Shown piece by piece: positions 46,900 through 58,989 of a stretch of DNA of 64,000 bases (position 1 is the first letter of the stretch; each line of letters starts with the position of its first letter). The stretch is from contig NC_072795.1 of assembly GCF_028583425.1 (NCBI RefSeq), forward strand, positions 68,152,001-68,216,000, written 5' to 3'. The position numbers and the translations under genes are program-made. Below the pieces are notes generated by a model, which worked only from the letters and a program-made list of their open reading frames with translations, had not been told where the DNA came from and searched no databases. This DNA is from Eublepharis macularius. Its lineage: Eukaryota > Chordata > Lepidosauria > Squamata > Eublepharidae.

Positions 46900-48805
46900 G
46901 AATGCTGCCTATCTATTGCACAGTGGCAGTGGGGCCCCTGGATGATCAAGAGGTAAAAGGATTACTGAAGGACGATAGGGAAATGGCTGAGAAGCTAAAT
47001 GCATTTTTTGCCTCTGTCTTCACTGTAGAAGATGAGAGGTGCTTGCCCACTCCAGAACCACTGATTTCAGGAGGAGTGTTGAAAGACCTGAGTCAGATTG
47101 AGGTGACGAGAGAGGAGGTCCTATGACTGATAGACAATTTTAAAACTAACAAATCACCAGGCCTGGATGGCAGACATCCAAGAGTTCTGAAAGAACTCAA
47201 ATGTGAAATTGTGGATCTCCTGACAAAAATATGTAACCTTTCATTAACATCTGTCTCCATTCCTGAGGACTGGAAGGTACAGTAGCTAATGTCACCCCCA
47301 TCTTTAAAAAGTGTTCCAGAGGAGATCCAGGAAATTACAGGCCAGTCAGTCTAACGTCAATACCTGGTAAGTTGGTGGAAACCATTATTAAAGAGAGAAT
47401 TAGTAGGCACATTGATGAACAAAAGCTATCGAGGAAGACTCAGCATGGGTTCTGTAAGAGAAGATCTTGTCTCATGAACCTGTTAGAATTCTTTGAGGGA
47501 GTGAACAAACATGTGGACAAGGGGGAACCAATAGATGCTGTCTACCTGGACTTCCAGAAACCCTTTGATAAAGTTCCTCATAAAAGGCTGCTAAGTAAAC
47601 TGAATAGTCATGGGGTAAAAGGACAAGTCCTCTTGTGGATCAAAAACTGCCTAATGAATAGGAAACAGAGAGTGAGTATAAATGGGCAATATTCACAGTG
47701 GAGGATGGTAAGCAGTGGGGTACTGCAGGGCTCAGTATTGGGTCTGGTGCTTTTTAACTTGTTCATTAATGATTTGGAGTTGGGATTAAGCTGTGAAGTG
47801 GCTAAGTTTGCAGATGACACTAAATTGTTCAGGATGGTGAGAACCAGGGAGGATTGTGAGGCTGGGCGAGTGGGCATCAATGTGGCAAATGAGGTTCAAC
47901 ATGGCAAAGTAATGCACATTGGGGCCAAAAATCCCAAATATAAATACACAATGATGGGGTCCAAACTGGTGGAGACTGACCAAGAGAGAGATCTTGGAGT
48001 CGTGGTAGATAACTCACTGAAAATGTCGATACAGTGTGCAATGGCAATAAAAAAGGCCAACGCTATGCTGGGGATTATTAGGAAGGGAATTGAAAACAAA
48101 TCAGCTAGTATCGTAATGCCCCTATATAAATCAATGGTATGATCTCATTTGGAATACTATGTGCAATTCTGGTCACCACATGTCAAAAAAGATATTATAG
48201 CACTGGAAAAAGTGCAGAAAAGGGCAACTAGAATGATTAAAGGGATGGAACACTTCCCCTCTGAAGAAAGGTTAAAGCACTTGAGGCTCTTTAGCTTGGA
48301 GAAACGACAACTGAGGGGTGACATGATAGAGGTTTACAAGATTATGCATGGGATAGAGAAGGTAGAGAGAGAAGTATTTTTCTCCCTTTCTCACAATACA
48401 AGAACTCATGAGCACTCAATGAAATTGCTGAGCAGTCGAGTTAGAATGGATAAAAGGAAGTACTTCTTCACCCAGAGTGATTAACACATGGAATTCACTG
48501 CCACAGGAGGTGGTGGCAGCTTCAAGCATAGACAGCTTCAAGAGGGGATTGGATAAACATATGGAACAGAGGTCCATCAGTGGCTATTAGCCACAAGGTA
48601 TAGATGGAACTCTCTGTCTAGGGCAGTGATGCTCTGTATTCTTGGTGTTTGGGGGGGGGCAATCAGTGGGAGGGCTTCTAGTGTCCATTCCCCACTGGCA
48701 GACCTCATGATGACACCTGGGGTTTTTTTGGCCACTGTGTGACACAGAGTGTTGGACTGGATGGACCATTGGCCTGATCCAACATGACTTCTCTTATGTT
48801 CTTAA
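46900..48805 (+). mobile_element. CR1-type LINE, 5'-truncated
   Basis: The frames encode the reverse transcriptase half of a CR1/Jockey-group ORF2. The order is a linker (KLNAFFASVFT), KSPGLDGRHP at 47150, DAVYLDFQKPFDKVPHKRL, SSGVLQGSVLG (active elements have PQGSVLGP), and the catalytic KFADDTKLF near 47806. The C-terminal part (LEYYVQFWSPHVKKDI) follows from about 48147. In-frame stops occur near 47125, 47284 and 48140, and about 20 codons are missing after VRTREDCE. The 3' end closes with 'cttctcttatgttctta', a CR1-like tail. The endonuclease part is absent, so this is a dead 5'-truncated copy. Confidence 0.8.
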
Positions 48806-49108
48806 GATGTCACGAGGAGGAAGTTCTGAGATTAGCAATCTACACATCAAAGGATAGTCAGAGCAATAAACAGATGCCCTGACTTCTTTTATCTTTCTAG
48901 CTCTTTGGTTTGCCCCCCTCTGAAGCTGAGGAAAGGGTCAGCGCTAAGTGCTTCTCTTCTAACCTGAACCAGCAGCCAACAAAATGCCTTTCAGAAGAAA
49001 AGGAGATAGACAAGATTGACTGGTTTCCTCTGAATTGTGAGATAACAGGGATGAGCATGAATTTTACATATTATTTGAACAACATACAGCTATATCCTTT
49101 ATCCTGTA

Positions 49109-49312
49109 ACTATAAGACTAACAAAATTTGTGATAGGGTATGAGCTTTCATAAGCCAGAGCTCACTTCTTGCAAGTGTTCAGCTACAAATTTTGTGAGCT
49201 GTGGGTAGGAGCTTATGAAAGCTCATACCCTACCACAAATTTTGTTAGTCTTATAGGTGCTACTGGACTCATGCTCTTTTCTGCTGCTACAGGCAGACTA
49301 ACATGGCTACCC
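49109..49312. mobile_element. Palindromic PLE-like repeat
   Basis: Inverted arms at 49109-49155 and 49207-49254 ('ctataagactaacaaaattt' and its complement) enclose a 50-bp centre. Only the right arm continues ('gctgctacaggcagactaac', 'atggctaccca'). The centre keeps traces of a GAAAGCTCAT hammerhead-type 3' half. The architecture is the same as at 2944, 16332 and 36659. Confidence 0.5.
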
Positions 49313-49319
49313 ATCTTGT

Positions 49320-50760
49320 TCTAACAATGAGTTTACTGAGTTGCACATTATCTCACACTTTTTAAGTAACTAAAAAAAATCAGACATAAAAGGACTATCA
49401 CATGCCAAAACTCATCTGGATTCCAGGCCCACAGAGATAACATCATAATCATTATGTAATATATCAGCATGGGCAATCCTTCTAGGCAGAAGAGTGCTAA
49501 GACTAGATCTGCATCTGTTGTACACAAACCTTGTAATTTATTCAGAAGTAAGTACCATTTTATTAAGGTTATGAGGAGTGCAGTCTAAAGCACTGAAGCC
49601 ATGTAGTGAAATGTGTAGCTGGATCCCTAGTTTAACAGAGTATGTTTAAAAATGCATGAGTTGTATGTAGACCATTTGCAATGTAGGGCAATAAGAAAGA
49701 GCTTCCCCTTTCCATTACGAAGCCAGACAGTAAGTGGAGCCAGAAGAATAGCAATGTGAATGATTTACCAAGCTCCACACAAAAGTGGCTTGAGTGCAGT
49801 AGAGATCACAAATTAATCAGTTTAGCTAGTAGATTAATTGGTTCTGTAAGATAATGGCACATTTATTTTCAGTCTATTTTGGTTCTGGTGTATTAGGGAT
49901 ATTCCTCAGCTTTTTTTTTCAGGTTTCAAAGCAGCTGGCCAGGGCAGGGGAAGGACAAATTGGATCGAGATTGCCTTGCTTGGCAAGGGGTGACAACATT
50001 GTAACGGTCTTTTCCTATCCCACTCCAGCTAGTAGCAGCTTTGGGTCTATGTCTGTATGCCATTTAACAAAGTAAAGAGCACTGGGAGACAAGGTTACCT
50101 TACCCTCCCGCATGCCATGGCCCCAGTCAGGAGTTTTAAGAGATCTATTATGGTCCACTTTAGGATCTAACAAGTAGATCCTGATTTACTCCTACACCAA
50201 CATCATTAATTTATCTTCAATGCATTAGCAAATTAGTCATAGCAACATTACAAGTTAAAATCTAGTATCTATCAAGATAAAATAAAAAGAAATGGTCATT
50301 TTCATCAGAAAGATTAAAATACATAACTTTTCAAAATATCTCATAATGAAGATACCATACAATCCAAAGGCTAATGACCCAGCATAGAGCAATTGGTGTA
50401 TGGATCAACTACGTTTGCATCAGCAAGCCTCATTGTCTTTTTACATGGGACATATCCTCAATGGTCTCATAGCCACAGGAACAGACTCTTTTGCTATATG
50501 GAATCTTTTGTAGTGGCCTTCCAAGACTGTGAGCAGTAAAATATCTAGGCATGCTTTAGTGAAGGTATTCTGCGATGCTTCTGTGCTACTACAAAGAAGA
50601 GCTAGGAACCAGCATGGTGCAGTGCCCTGAAGAGTTTACAATCTCAGTTGTAAAAATGAAGAAAACAATGAAAGCAATTGAAGGATTGGAGAAGGTAAGG
50701 TAAATAAAGGATGATATGCAAACGATATACAAGAACAAGATTCATCATGCACGAATCTCA
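49320..50760. other. Intergenic, no gene seen
   Basis: AT-rich DNA with short frames only. No gene or repeat family is recognised with confidence. Confidence 0.45.
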
Positions 50761-50769
50761 TTGAGAGTT

Positions 50770-51065
50770 TGGGCAAACTGCTCTATGTAAGCTTTGGCCT
50801 GTGGAGTCCTGTAAGGCTCCATCTGATCCCCTATGCTCTTCAGCATCTACATGACCCTTCTGAGTGAGGTCATCCAGAGATTTGGGCTGGGCTCTCACCA
50901 ATATGCAGATGACTCTCAGCTCTATTATGCACCTCCTGTCTTGACCCATCTATACTGGCTCTCAGTTTGTTTATGGGCACAGTATAGGTGTTGGTGGTGA
51001 CCTTTAAAGTGCTATATGGCTTCAGACCAACATACCTGAAGGGCCATCTGACTCTTATATAGCTG
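50770..51065 (+). mobile_element. LINE reverse-transcriptase fragment
   Basis: Conceptual translation shows SPMLFSIYMTLLSEVIQRFG followed by HQYADDSQLYY around 50830-50930, that is the FADD/YADD palm of a CR1/L2-type RT. An internal stop and both-sided truncation make it inactive. The downstream 'gctatatggcttcagaccaa' phrase is typical of the 3' part of the same family. Confidence 0.55.
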
Positions 51066-51369
51066 TACGGCTATGAGTGACAATGAGAGGAGACATTTGA
51101 GTGAAATGTACCGTGCAGCATTCCCCCCCCCATGTTGGCCAGATGTGTCCATTTCTAAGAGATACTGGTTTTCTTTTAATATGTCAAAACAAGCTTGTAC
51201 ATAGTAATATTTCAGATTGTAACCATCCTCAGTACCCATGTGTAAAATGAAAGAAAAAAAATCCTTCCGAAACAAATAAAAGACCATGCACTTCAGAGGT
51301 CTGATTCAGCCTCCCTAGTACATAAAAGCCAAAAGCCTTTGTACCTCCTGCATAAGCTACAGGTTATAA

Positions 51370-51545
51370 AGTGCACTTATTTTTATTTATTTACTTCCTT
51401 TATGTCCTGCTTTTCTTCCCAATAGGAACGCAAAGCTCAAGGTCTGGCCCAAGGTCACCAAGTGAGCTTCCAGGGCAGAGTGAGGATTCACAGCTGGGTC
51501 TCACAGATCTTAGTCCACTACGCTTTTCACAGCACTGTCTCTCTT
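51370..51545 (-). repeat. tRNA-derived SINE copy
   Basis: The text 'gtcctgcttttcttccca', 'ggcccaaggtcaccaagtga' and 'gcagagtgaggattcacagc' matches the SINE at 12143-12352 in the same orientation. It ends in a degraded tRNA-like head near 51540. Confidence 0.6.
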
Positions 51546-51910
51546 ATCCCCGTTTGCCCCCATTATGACAAGCTGGACGGCATGATGTGTTAAAATTAAC
51601 AGTCTTCAAAATAATACATGAGAAGTACCATAATAATATATATTTATTCTGATTAACTGATGATCACCTCATGATCACCTCATGGAACAGTGATTATAGA
51701 GTTGCAGCAGTCAGAACCGGGAAGTCCACAGCTTTTGAATGCTCAAAGGTAATCTAGAAGGTGGCAAAAGCTATTTAGTCCCAAAAGTGGAAAGTCCACA
51801 ACCATATGCACAAAAACTCTGGAGCTATGAGCTCCTAGAAGAAAGGGTAGGATAAAAAAATGTACCAGTTAGATTAGAATAGGATGGTTCACATTAGATA
51901 GAGGTGGTAT

Positions 51911-52122
51911 ATCATTCAGAGGAGTTGTGGCTCAATGGTAGAGCATCTACTCTGAAAACAGAAGGTCCCGGGTCCAATTCCCAGCATCTCAAGTTAAAGG
52001 GATCAGGTGGTAGGTAATGTGAAGACCTTGACCTAAGACCCTGGAGAGCTGCTGCCAGTACAATACTGATCTTGATGGGCCAAAAGGTCTGATTCAGTAT
52101 AAGGCAGCATCATGTGTTCATT
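51911..52122 (+). repeat. tRNA-headed SINE with CR1-like tail
   Basis: The head has a polymerase III A box (TGGCTCAATGGTAGAGC) and B box (GGTCCCGGGTCCAATTCC), as in a tRNA-derived SINE. The body ('gaccctggagagctgctgcc') and tail ('gtctgattcagtataaggc', 'atcatgtgttca') match a common squamate SINE. The tail resembles CR1 3' ends, which suggests mobilisation by CR1. It is not a tRNA gene, since the acceptor stem is not closed. Confidence 0.7.
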
Positions 52123-52124
52123 GT

Positions 52125-53265
52125 CTTACATGCCATTAATTTATCTTGGAATGCCTCTCACTTTCCATTGCTGATACTGTCTTTTGAACTGTGGCTACCT
52201 TGGTTTGGATTCTACAGAACACAGACACTTCAAACAAACTAATCTCTCTCTCTCTCTGTATGCTTCTCCTATGAAGATCAATACCACACTCTGGATTAAA
52301 TGCATTGTAAATGCCACAGCCCACACTTTGATCATTTTGGATTGTTCTAAGGAATCAGCAGTTCCCATAGTTTCATTTCTGGATGTGATACAGGATGCAA
52401 ATGCAAACCTGCTGGAGAATAACAGCAACATATCTAAACTGTAATTGGCTTTCTCTACCCTTCTCCTCCCCTTCAACTTCAGCACCTAGTAATTTTTCTA
52501 TAGTTGTTTACTGTGGATGATGGCCTCCTATCTATAGTGTTCATGCACCTTATTATTAAAATGTACTTAAGGTATTAATTGAATTACAGACACCGGACCC
52601 CTTTCCCGCTTTAAAAGAAAGAAACCTCAACCTCAACCTGAGGAGAACTGCCCTTGTGGTTCAGGGAGAGGGAGCAATCTTGCAAAGCTAGTTTACAGTT
52701 TCTTGAAGAGGACAAATGCTGCTTGGTTGTATTTTCTGATTACAGAACTGTCTGTCCCTGAAAGTGAAAATACCCATCCTTTCATGGCGGTCGGAAGCAA
52801 CTACTGACATCAGCACTGCGGCAAAATGGACAGCTCCACCAGCATTTCCCCTAGTCACGCTCCGCTGCGAAAATCAGCTGGGAAGCGCGGCAGATGCAGG
52901 AAAGATGTGCCAAACTCACTACCAGAGACCTGCAAACCTCAGTCCACTCTTTCCTCTGACGTGAGCCCTAAAATTTCATCCGGCTGGCACCGCTAACTGC
53001 TTGCCATTCCGAAATGCACTCTCTGATCTTAGCTAGGAACATCCAGAGCCTTTTCTGCAGAACGCTCTGAATACAGCCCAACCATCATTTCCACTGGGCA
53101 TCTCCTGCACCGCTTCACCTCATTGGGCCTGCCTCCTTCGTCCAGCTTCCCCATTAGCCATTCCTAAATCTCCCGATCGCCACTCTCCTGGACTCTTAAG
53201 GAGGCACCCACCAATCTCCCCAACCTCACCTCCCATTTCCTCTCTTCCTGCATTCTGAGACAGGA
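52125..53265. other. INA upstream intergenic region
   Basis: No gene is seen. The GC content rises toward 52.8-53.3 kb as the INA promoter is approached. Confidence 0.45.
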
Positions 53266-53272
53266 GAGTCAG

Positions 53273-53280
53273 TATAAAAG
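53273..53280 (+). promoter_or_regulatory. INA: Candidate INA TATA box (distal)
   Basis: TATAAAAG is a consensus TATA box, 219-226 bp upstream of the INA start codon. A start site about 30 bp downstream would give a 5' UTR of roughly 195 nt. Confidence 0.5.
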
Positions 53281-53452
53281 CTCCACCGAAATCACTAGGG
53301 TTCGCATCCGAGGAAATATGAGTTACCAGAACATCCCCTTCCCCATCCTGCTGCTGATGCCCAAAGTCGCCCCTCCCCTCCAGTCTCCTCCTCTCGACCG
53401 CGCCCTGAGAGCGCCAGTCCCCCGCCTTTCTGCAGACGCCGACCCGCCTCCC

Positions 53453-53460
53453 TATATATA
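53453..53460 (+). promoter_or_regulatory. INA: Candidate INA TATA-like run (proximal)
   Basis: The run TATATATA lies 39-46 bp before the INA ATG in an otherwise GC-rich context. If used, it would leave a leader of only about 15 nt. It competes with the distal box as the core promoter element. Confidence 0.35.
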
Positions 53461-53498
53461 GCAGGGGCGGCGCAGGGAAGCTCCCCACAGCCTTCAGG

Positions 53499-54518
53499 AT
53501 GAATTTCAGCGCGGATTCCCACTACCTGGCTTCCTCCTACCGGAAGATCTTCGGGGAGCCGCCGCGCTTCTCCTCTCGCCTGGGGAGCTCGACTGCCGCC
53601 AGCAGCTACCGCTCGCACTCCGCGTCGCGCAGCAGCCATGCGGTCTCGTACCGGCTGGCCCAGGCGGAGAGCTTGGACCTGGGCCAGGCGACGGCGCTTA
53701 ACGACGAGTTTCGCCTGACCCGCACCAATGAGAAGGAGCAGCTGCAGGGGCTCAACGACCGCTTCGCCGGCTACATCGAGAAGGTGCGCCAGCTGGAGCA
53801 GCACAACCGCCTCCTCGAGGCCGAGCTGGGCGCGCTGCGGCAGCGCCACGCCGAGCCCAGCCGCCTGGCCGAGCTCTTCCAGGGCGAGCTGCGCGAGCTG
53901 CGGGCGCAGCTGGACGACACCGAGGCGGCGCGGGCGCAGTTGGCGCTGGAGCGGGAGCGGCTGGCCGAGGAGGTGCAGCGCTTGAGGGCGCGCTGCGAGG
54001 AGGAGGCCCGAGCGCGGGCGGAGGCGGAGCAGGCGCTGCGTGCGCAGCAGCGGGAGGTGGACGGCGCCACCCTGGCGCGCCTGGCGCTGGAGAAGAAGGT
54101 GGAGGCGCTGCTGGACGAGCTGGCCTTCGTGCGCAAGGTGCACGCCGAGGAGCTGGCAGAGCTGAGCGCCTCCCTGCAGGCGCCGCCCCTGGCCGCCGCC
54201 GCCGCCTCCGAGCTGGACGCCACCAAGGCCGACCTGACGGCGGCGCTCAAGGAGCTGCGCGCGCAGTACGAGGCGCTGGCCGCCAAGAACCTGCAGGCGG
54301 CCGACGAGTGGTACCGCGCCAAGTTCGCCAACCTCAGCGAGCAGGCGGCGCGCAGCAACGAAGCCATCCGGGCCAGCCGCGAGGAGATCGGCGAGTACCG
54401 CCGCCAGCTGCAAAGCCGCACGCTGGAGGTGGAGAGCCTGCGCGGCGTCAACGAATCCCTCGAGCGGCAGCTGCGGGAGATGGAGGAGCGCCACAGCGCC
54501 GACGCGCTCGGCTTCCAG
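53499..54518 (+). CDS. INA: Alpha-internexin, exon 1 (residues 1-340)
   Basis: INA is a class IV neuronal intermediate filament protein that co-assembles with neurofilament subunits in axons. This exon holds the whole head and most of the rod. The head (residues 1 to about 76) is serine-, arginine- and tyrosine-rich, with [13 protein letters not shown] resembling the INA N-terminus. Coil 1A opens with [24 protein letters not shown] (residues 77-100), the helix-initiation motif. The rod continues through [19 protein letters not shown] and [11 protein letters not shown] to [18 protein letters not shown]-like sequence near the end. Codons are very GC-rich. The start at 53499 is the first ATG after the TATA boxes and matches the family N-terminus. 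The exon ends in CAG before GTGAGG in phase 0; reading on into the intron gives a longer but non-homologous frame. Confidence 0.96.
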
Positions 54519-55784
54519 GTGAGGCTTCCTGCCCTCCCGGCGCCTGGTTTTCGCTTCGCCTGGCGACCTCTGTTCGGAGGCAGCAGGCTGCTGGAGGTCT
54601 GTCCTAGCGCGCTGGAGGGCCTCGGTGCGCCGCGTTCGCAGGGCACTCTAGACGCATCTGGAAAGCTTTTAACCGCACCCCAAGGAATTTGGGGTTGTCC
54701 TGCCCAAGTCTTCTCAGAGGTCCAGAGAGGACCGGGCATTTCATTTCCAGCTTTTAAGCCTCTAAAAATTAAAAGAATGATTCCTGAGAGCAAGTTAAGG
54801 TATTTAAAGAAACAGAATGAGACATAATTTATCTCAAGGCTGTGGGCAACTGTGTCCGTTTCGGTTTCCTCCATGTCTCTGACATATTTGCATTATGGAC
54901 GCCTTGATGCTATTCTCCACCTGATTTTCTGTTCCTCTATGCTACCCTTTGACTTGTCTTGCCACCCCAGCCCTCCCCACAACATGATAGCTTGCACCAT
55001 TGGCCACAAGTATAGCAAACCCTGTCTGCTTGGACCTGATAAGCTAAGTAGCTTATGACATGAATTTATGTGTCTTGTTACTTCATGCATCAGAAATGAT
55101 TTTGGTAATGTTACTACTTTTCCATGGGCAAGAAATGCGTTCAGAATGGTAGCAGGAAGTTTTGTGTTACTGTTAACTCAGTTTTGAAGAGATCAGAAGA
55201 AAGTCACAGTTTTTATAGTATTTCTTAGACTAAAATTATATTCAACATCAGAAGTTAAACAAATTATACTTATTATATATAAGGCACCAGTGGTCACTAT
55301 GCAATAAGTAAAAATGAATAAATCCTATCCCTAGTCTTACATATAAGAGAAGAGGTAGAGATGAGAGGCTGTTTTGGTGAAGGGTTGGTGTCAAAAATAT
55401 GATGGTAAGGATGGCAGTGGTTGTGAAAATGAATCTCCTAAACAATATTCATTAGTTGAAAACAGAAGTTAAAATAAGAAAAGGTAAATTTGCTATCTGT
55501 GCTGTTCCTTTCACTCTCTGAGCTTTTATCTGTGTTGTGAGTGTGTGTAGGCTTCTGTTCACTGTATGTTTCAGTTCCATTATATGTCTGAGGAAATGTC
55601 TGTATTGTTGCTTTTTGCATGGGTGATTTGCATTTAGATGGCTTATGGCTACTACAACTGCCCTGATTTTTACAAGTCTACAAGGGTGGTGGCCTGGAAT
55701 ATCATTGCAACTTGTCACCAGGGCATTGTGCTGCTTGTACTTTTGCTCAATGCTTCCTGTTGCATAAGTTGTTGTGTATATGTA

Positions 55785-55935
55785 TATGGGTGCCATCAAG
55801 TCAAATGAGGAGCAAAGGTGGTTTGCCATAGCCTTCATCTACAGAACCTTCCCTGGTAGTCTCCTATCCAAGTACTGAGCCTGCATGACATTCAAGATCT
55901 GACAAGATCAGGCTATACCATGCTGCCTTCCCAGC
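55785..55935 (-). repeat. 5S-rRNA-derived SINE in INA intron 1
   Basis: It runs from 'gggtgccatcaagtcaaatg' through 'ggtggtttgccatagcctt' to 'tctcctatccaagtactgag' and 'agatctgacaagatcaggct'. The last two are complements of the 5S rRNA 3' half and internal control region. It is the same family as at 5050-5228 but keeps more of the 5S part. Confidence 0.75.
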
Positions 55936-55950
55936 CAGAGAGGGTGTTAA

Positions 55951-56345
55951 GTAGGGGTGTGCACCCAAAAAAGATTTGGGTTTCCTGTTTTGGGTATTTA
56001 ACCCGCTTTGGTGTGCTCTGTAAGATTCAGGTTTTTTACCAGATGAGAGGGGGGAGGAGAGGGTTGTAGTGAGTCACTACAACTCCCTCCTCCCCCCTCC
56101 CATTGGATAAAAACAGACTGGAAGCTCAAAGCAGCACTGTTCTTGCCGTTTGGAAATGGCAAGAAAAATGCTGCAGCTGCTGCTGCTCTACCTGAAGCAT
56201 TACGAAGCACTTTGGAAAGCTTTGCTTTGGTATTTTAGAATCAGCTCAGCAATGCTGGGGCCAATTTGGGAATACTGAATCTACCAAAATTGGGCCTGAT
56301 TTGGGTTAAAAACCTGAATCAGAAACCCAAAATGCACACAGCTTA
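55951..56345. mobile_element. MITE with inverted ends in INA intron 1
   Basis: The left end 'taggggtgtgcacccaaaa' and right end 'cccaaaatgcacacagctta' are inverted (ggTGTGCA / TGCACAcc type). Subterminal 'gatttgggtttcc' pairs with 'gaatcagaaaccc'. It is about 395 bp without coding potential. The type is common in squamates; the superfamily is undecided because no target duplication is clear. Confidence 0.45.
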
Positions 56346-58989
56346 AAAGGCAGCTAATAAAGGGTGGAGAAATTTGAGCCCCTGTCCATGGTACTGAAAG
56401 GTATTTAAACCATTCTACAGCTAGCTAGAACTCGTTGGATTTGTTTGTTCTAAAAATACTTGATTATTTCAGCTTTTACCTTAGTTCAGATTCCCAAACC
56501 CTTTAAACATAGAAAGTGTTTGCACTGTTTGAAAAAGGAACTTAATGATAATGTCTTACATTTTTAAAAAAAGACCTTTATTTTGAAAGGCCATGCGAGT
56601 AGCAGGTTAGAATAACTTAAAGCTGAAGCAGAAGCATTTTCTTAGAACATGGTTCTCTGTACACATTGACGTATATTGTTCTTTACTGATAACTTCACTA
56701 ATACAAAAAACAAAAAAAGCTTCAGACCCAATCAGAAACAGAGTTACAGAAATGAATTTAATTGGCCCCGAACCATTAATATATTTGACATAAAGGTGTC
56801 CTTTAGATATAATTTCAGCACATGGGAGTAACTTTTCTTTCAATCGGTCCCATATGGCTGGGACTACGCCTGAATGACACCACTGGGGAGGGGGCTGATT
56901 GTGAAGGACCCACCCAATCAACAGCCCCCAGCTGCATGGTGTCTGCTCAGTATATTATGAATAACACCATATTTGTGGTTGCTCCTGTGACCCATGTTAA
57001 GGCTTATGTAATGTGGTTCTCCTAGCAGCTTGGTTAGCCTACAATTCAAGAACTTCTGGCTTCCTGGGAGGTGTGGTGTTTGCATGGTAAGCTAACCAAA
57101 GTGTTCAAGAAAACAGATGGATCTCAACCAGAGTGGGGCTAACCAAAGAGAAGGTTATGCAATAGATTTGTAAATAATATGACTTACCATGACTGGGTTG
57201 TATGCTATTATTGTGTGGTCTATGACCGTAATAAAGATTGACTGAGAAGGTTATGCTATTCAAGCTACATGTATAAAGAGCCTAAAATGGACTGCAGTAC
57301 AAAACAAAAACATTTGGAAGCAGAAATCCTTGAATTGGTGAAACATCCCCACAGTACTGTTGGTAGATGGTCTGTAGCTGAAATCCTCAGGACTAACATT
57401 AGGGAGACTAGTTCCATTCATTGTTCTGGTCCCTTGCTGGGCCCTGGTGCCACACTGCAAATGGCTAAGATTGGCAAATACCCAATCACATGCATTCTCT
57501 GTGGTGGCTCCCATCTTGTGGAGTGACCAGCTTGAGAAGGTCAAAAAGGCCCCCACACTTGTATCAATCCACAGAATGTGCAAAACAGAAATGTTCAGGG
57601 GGGCATTTTTGTAAAGGAATAGTGTAATTTGTCCTGAGACTCACTGAGAAAGGCTGCCTGCTGAACCCTAGGGTGGGGAGGGTGGGGAGTAGGTGACCCT
57701 CCATGATTCCTCACCAGTAAGAACTACTTTGAGGCAAAATGTGCAAGCAACTTCAACATTTATTCCCCCATAGCAAACACTGACCTGCCCATGTGGCCTA
57801 ATTCTCATCCTTCCCACTCAGCTACCTCCAACTCCAGTGCAGAACCACCTTTAAAATCCTCCCCAGCCAGGGACCTCCAGCCCAAGGGAATGCCCTTCCC
57901 AGTTAGTGCTGTGACAGCTGACCAACCCCACTGGGAAGTCAGCATTCCAGACATGGCCCACCCAACAGGGCATTCTGGTGAGCACTTCACTTCCCAATGC
58001 CCTTCAGAGTGTGCCCTGGTGGGGCTGGATTTGGACCCTCCCCAGCCCGAATCCCCTGTCAGCATGGAGAAATACCAGCCTTGTCTAGGCTCAGATGGGT
58101 GCGCATGCATACACAGTTTTAATATGGAAGTGGGCCTGTCATGTTAAAGTACAGAAAGCCCAGCTATTAGTTTAGTAGTTGCTAACTATCACCCCGAATT
58201 GGAACTGAGATGGTGTACTTGCACAAGAATGCTAATTTGAAAGAAATTCTGCCTGGTTTACCACAGCAGAGCAATCGATAAGGTTTTCAGATTACATTCA
58301 GCAGTCAGCACCCATCTAATAGGACATTACATCGAAGTCTTTACAAATCAGTACAGCCAGTAACTGATGTCACTGTACAGAACATAATGATTTTAGAGTT
58401 CGCACTGCTTAGAAATGGCACTCAACTGTTACTTTATAGTAATTGTACATTACTGAATAAATGCATAACATTTTTAGATTGTTTACTGCCAGCTTTTGGC
58501 AGTACAACAGAGAACACGAAGACTAATTCCACAGCATCATTTGAATGACTAGGGCTCAAGGTATGGTTGGAAGGCACAGGATACAGCAACCCTGCTAAAC
58601 AGTGTTTTGATGGGAGGTCTCCTGGGAATCCCAGATATACCTCTTCTCCATAATGGAAATAGCAAGATACAAATACAATAATCTAAATAGTAAACAGTAA
58701 TCACTACAATATATTATTTTCTATTAGAGATCATAAGATTTACTTTAAATATTCATTATAAATGATAATTTATTGTATAAACAGTGCCTTCTGTTAGGTA
58801 TATGCTATCTGCCACCTTGTGGGTACAATGATGTGGTTCTGTCCCTGCTGTGTCCCAAGAAGAAGCTGGTGCCACACACCATCTGGAGTCTCACAGGAAT
58901 ATTCTCTCTGGCAGGATTTCCCTGGGATTTTCTGGATGGGAGGGGATCCAGAGACTCCTTTAAAAAAGTATGTATATACAACCTATCCA

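Noticed and set aside
47608-48099. Minus-strand frames at 47.6-48.1 kb
   Set aside because: They are shadows of the plus-strand CR1-type reverse transcriptase.
51911-52122. A tRNA gene suggested by good A and B boxes
   Set aside because: The acceptor stem does not close, and the body and tail are those of a known type of squamate SINE.
54519-54827. INA frame continuing past exon 1 to 54827
   Set aside because: A canonical GTGAGG donor at 54519, loss of homology beyond it and the perfect phase match to exon 2 show that this is intron read-through.
53295-54874. Long minus-strand frames of 367 and 399 codons opposite INA exon 1
   Set aside because: They are antisense shadows of a very GC-rich coiled-coil exon. 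The leucine/alanine/serine-rich content is explained by the plus-strand codons.
55785-55935. A 5S rRNA gene on the minus strand
   Set aside because: Only part of 5S is present and diverged, and it is fused to a SINE body; the same unit recurs at 5050-5228.
57791-58147. 118-codon frame in INA intron 1 as a nested gene
   Set aside because: Proline/serine-rich, no domain, no promoter or conservation evidence; long opposite-strand frames overlap it, as expected from base composition.
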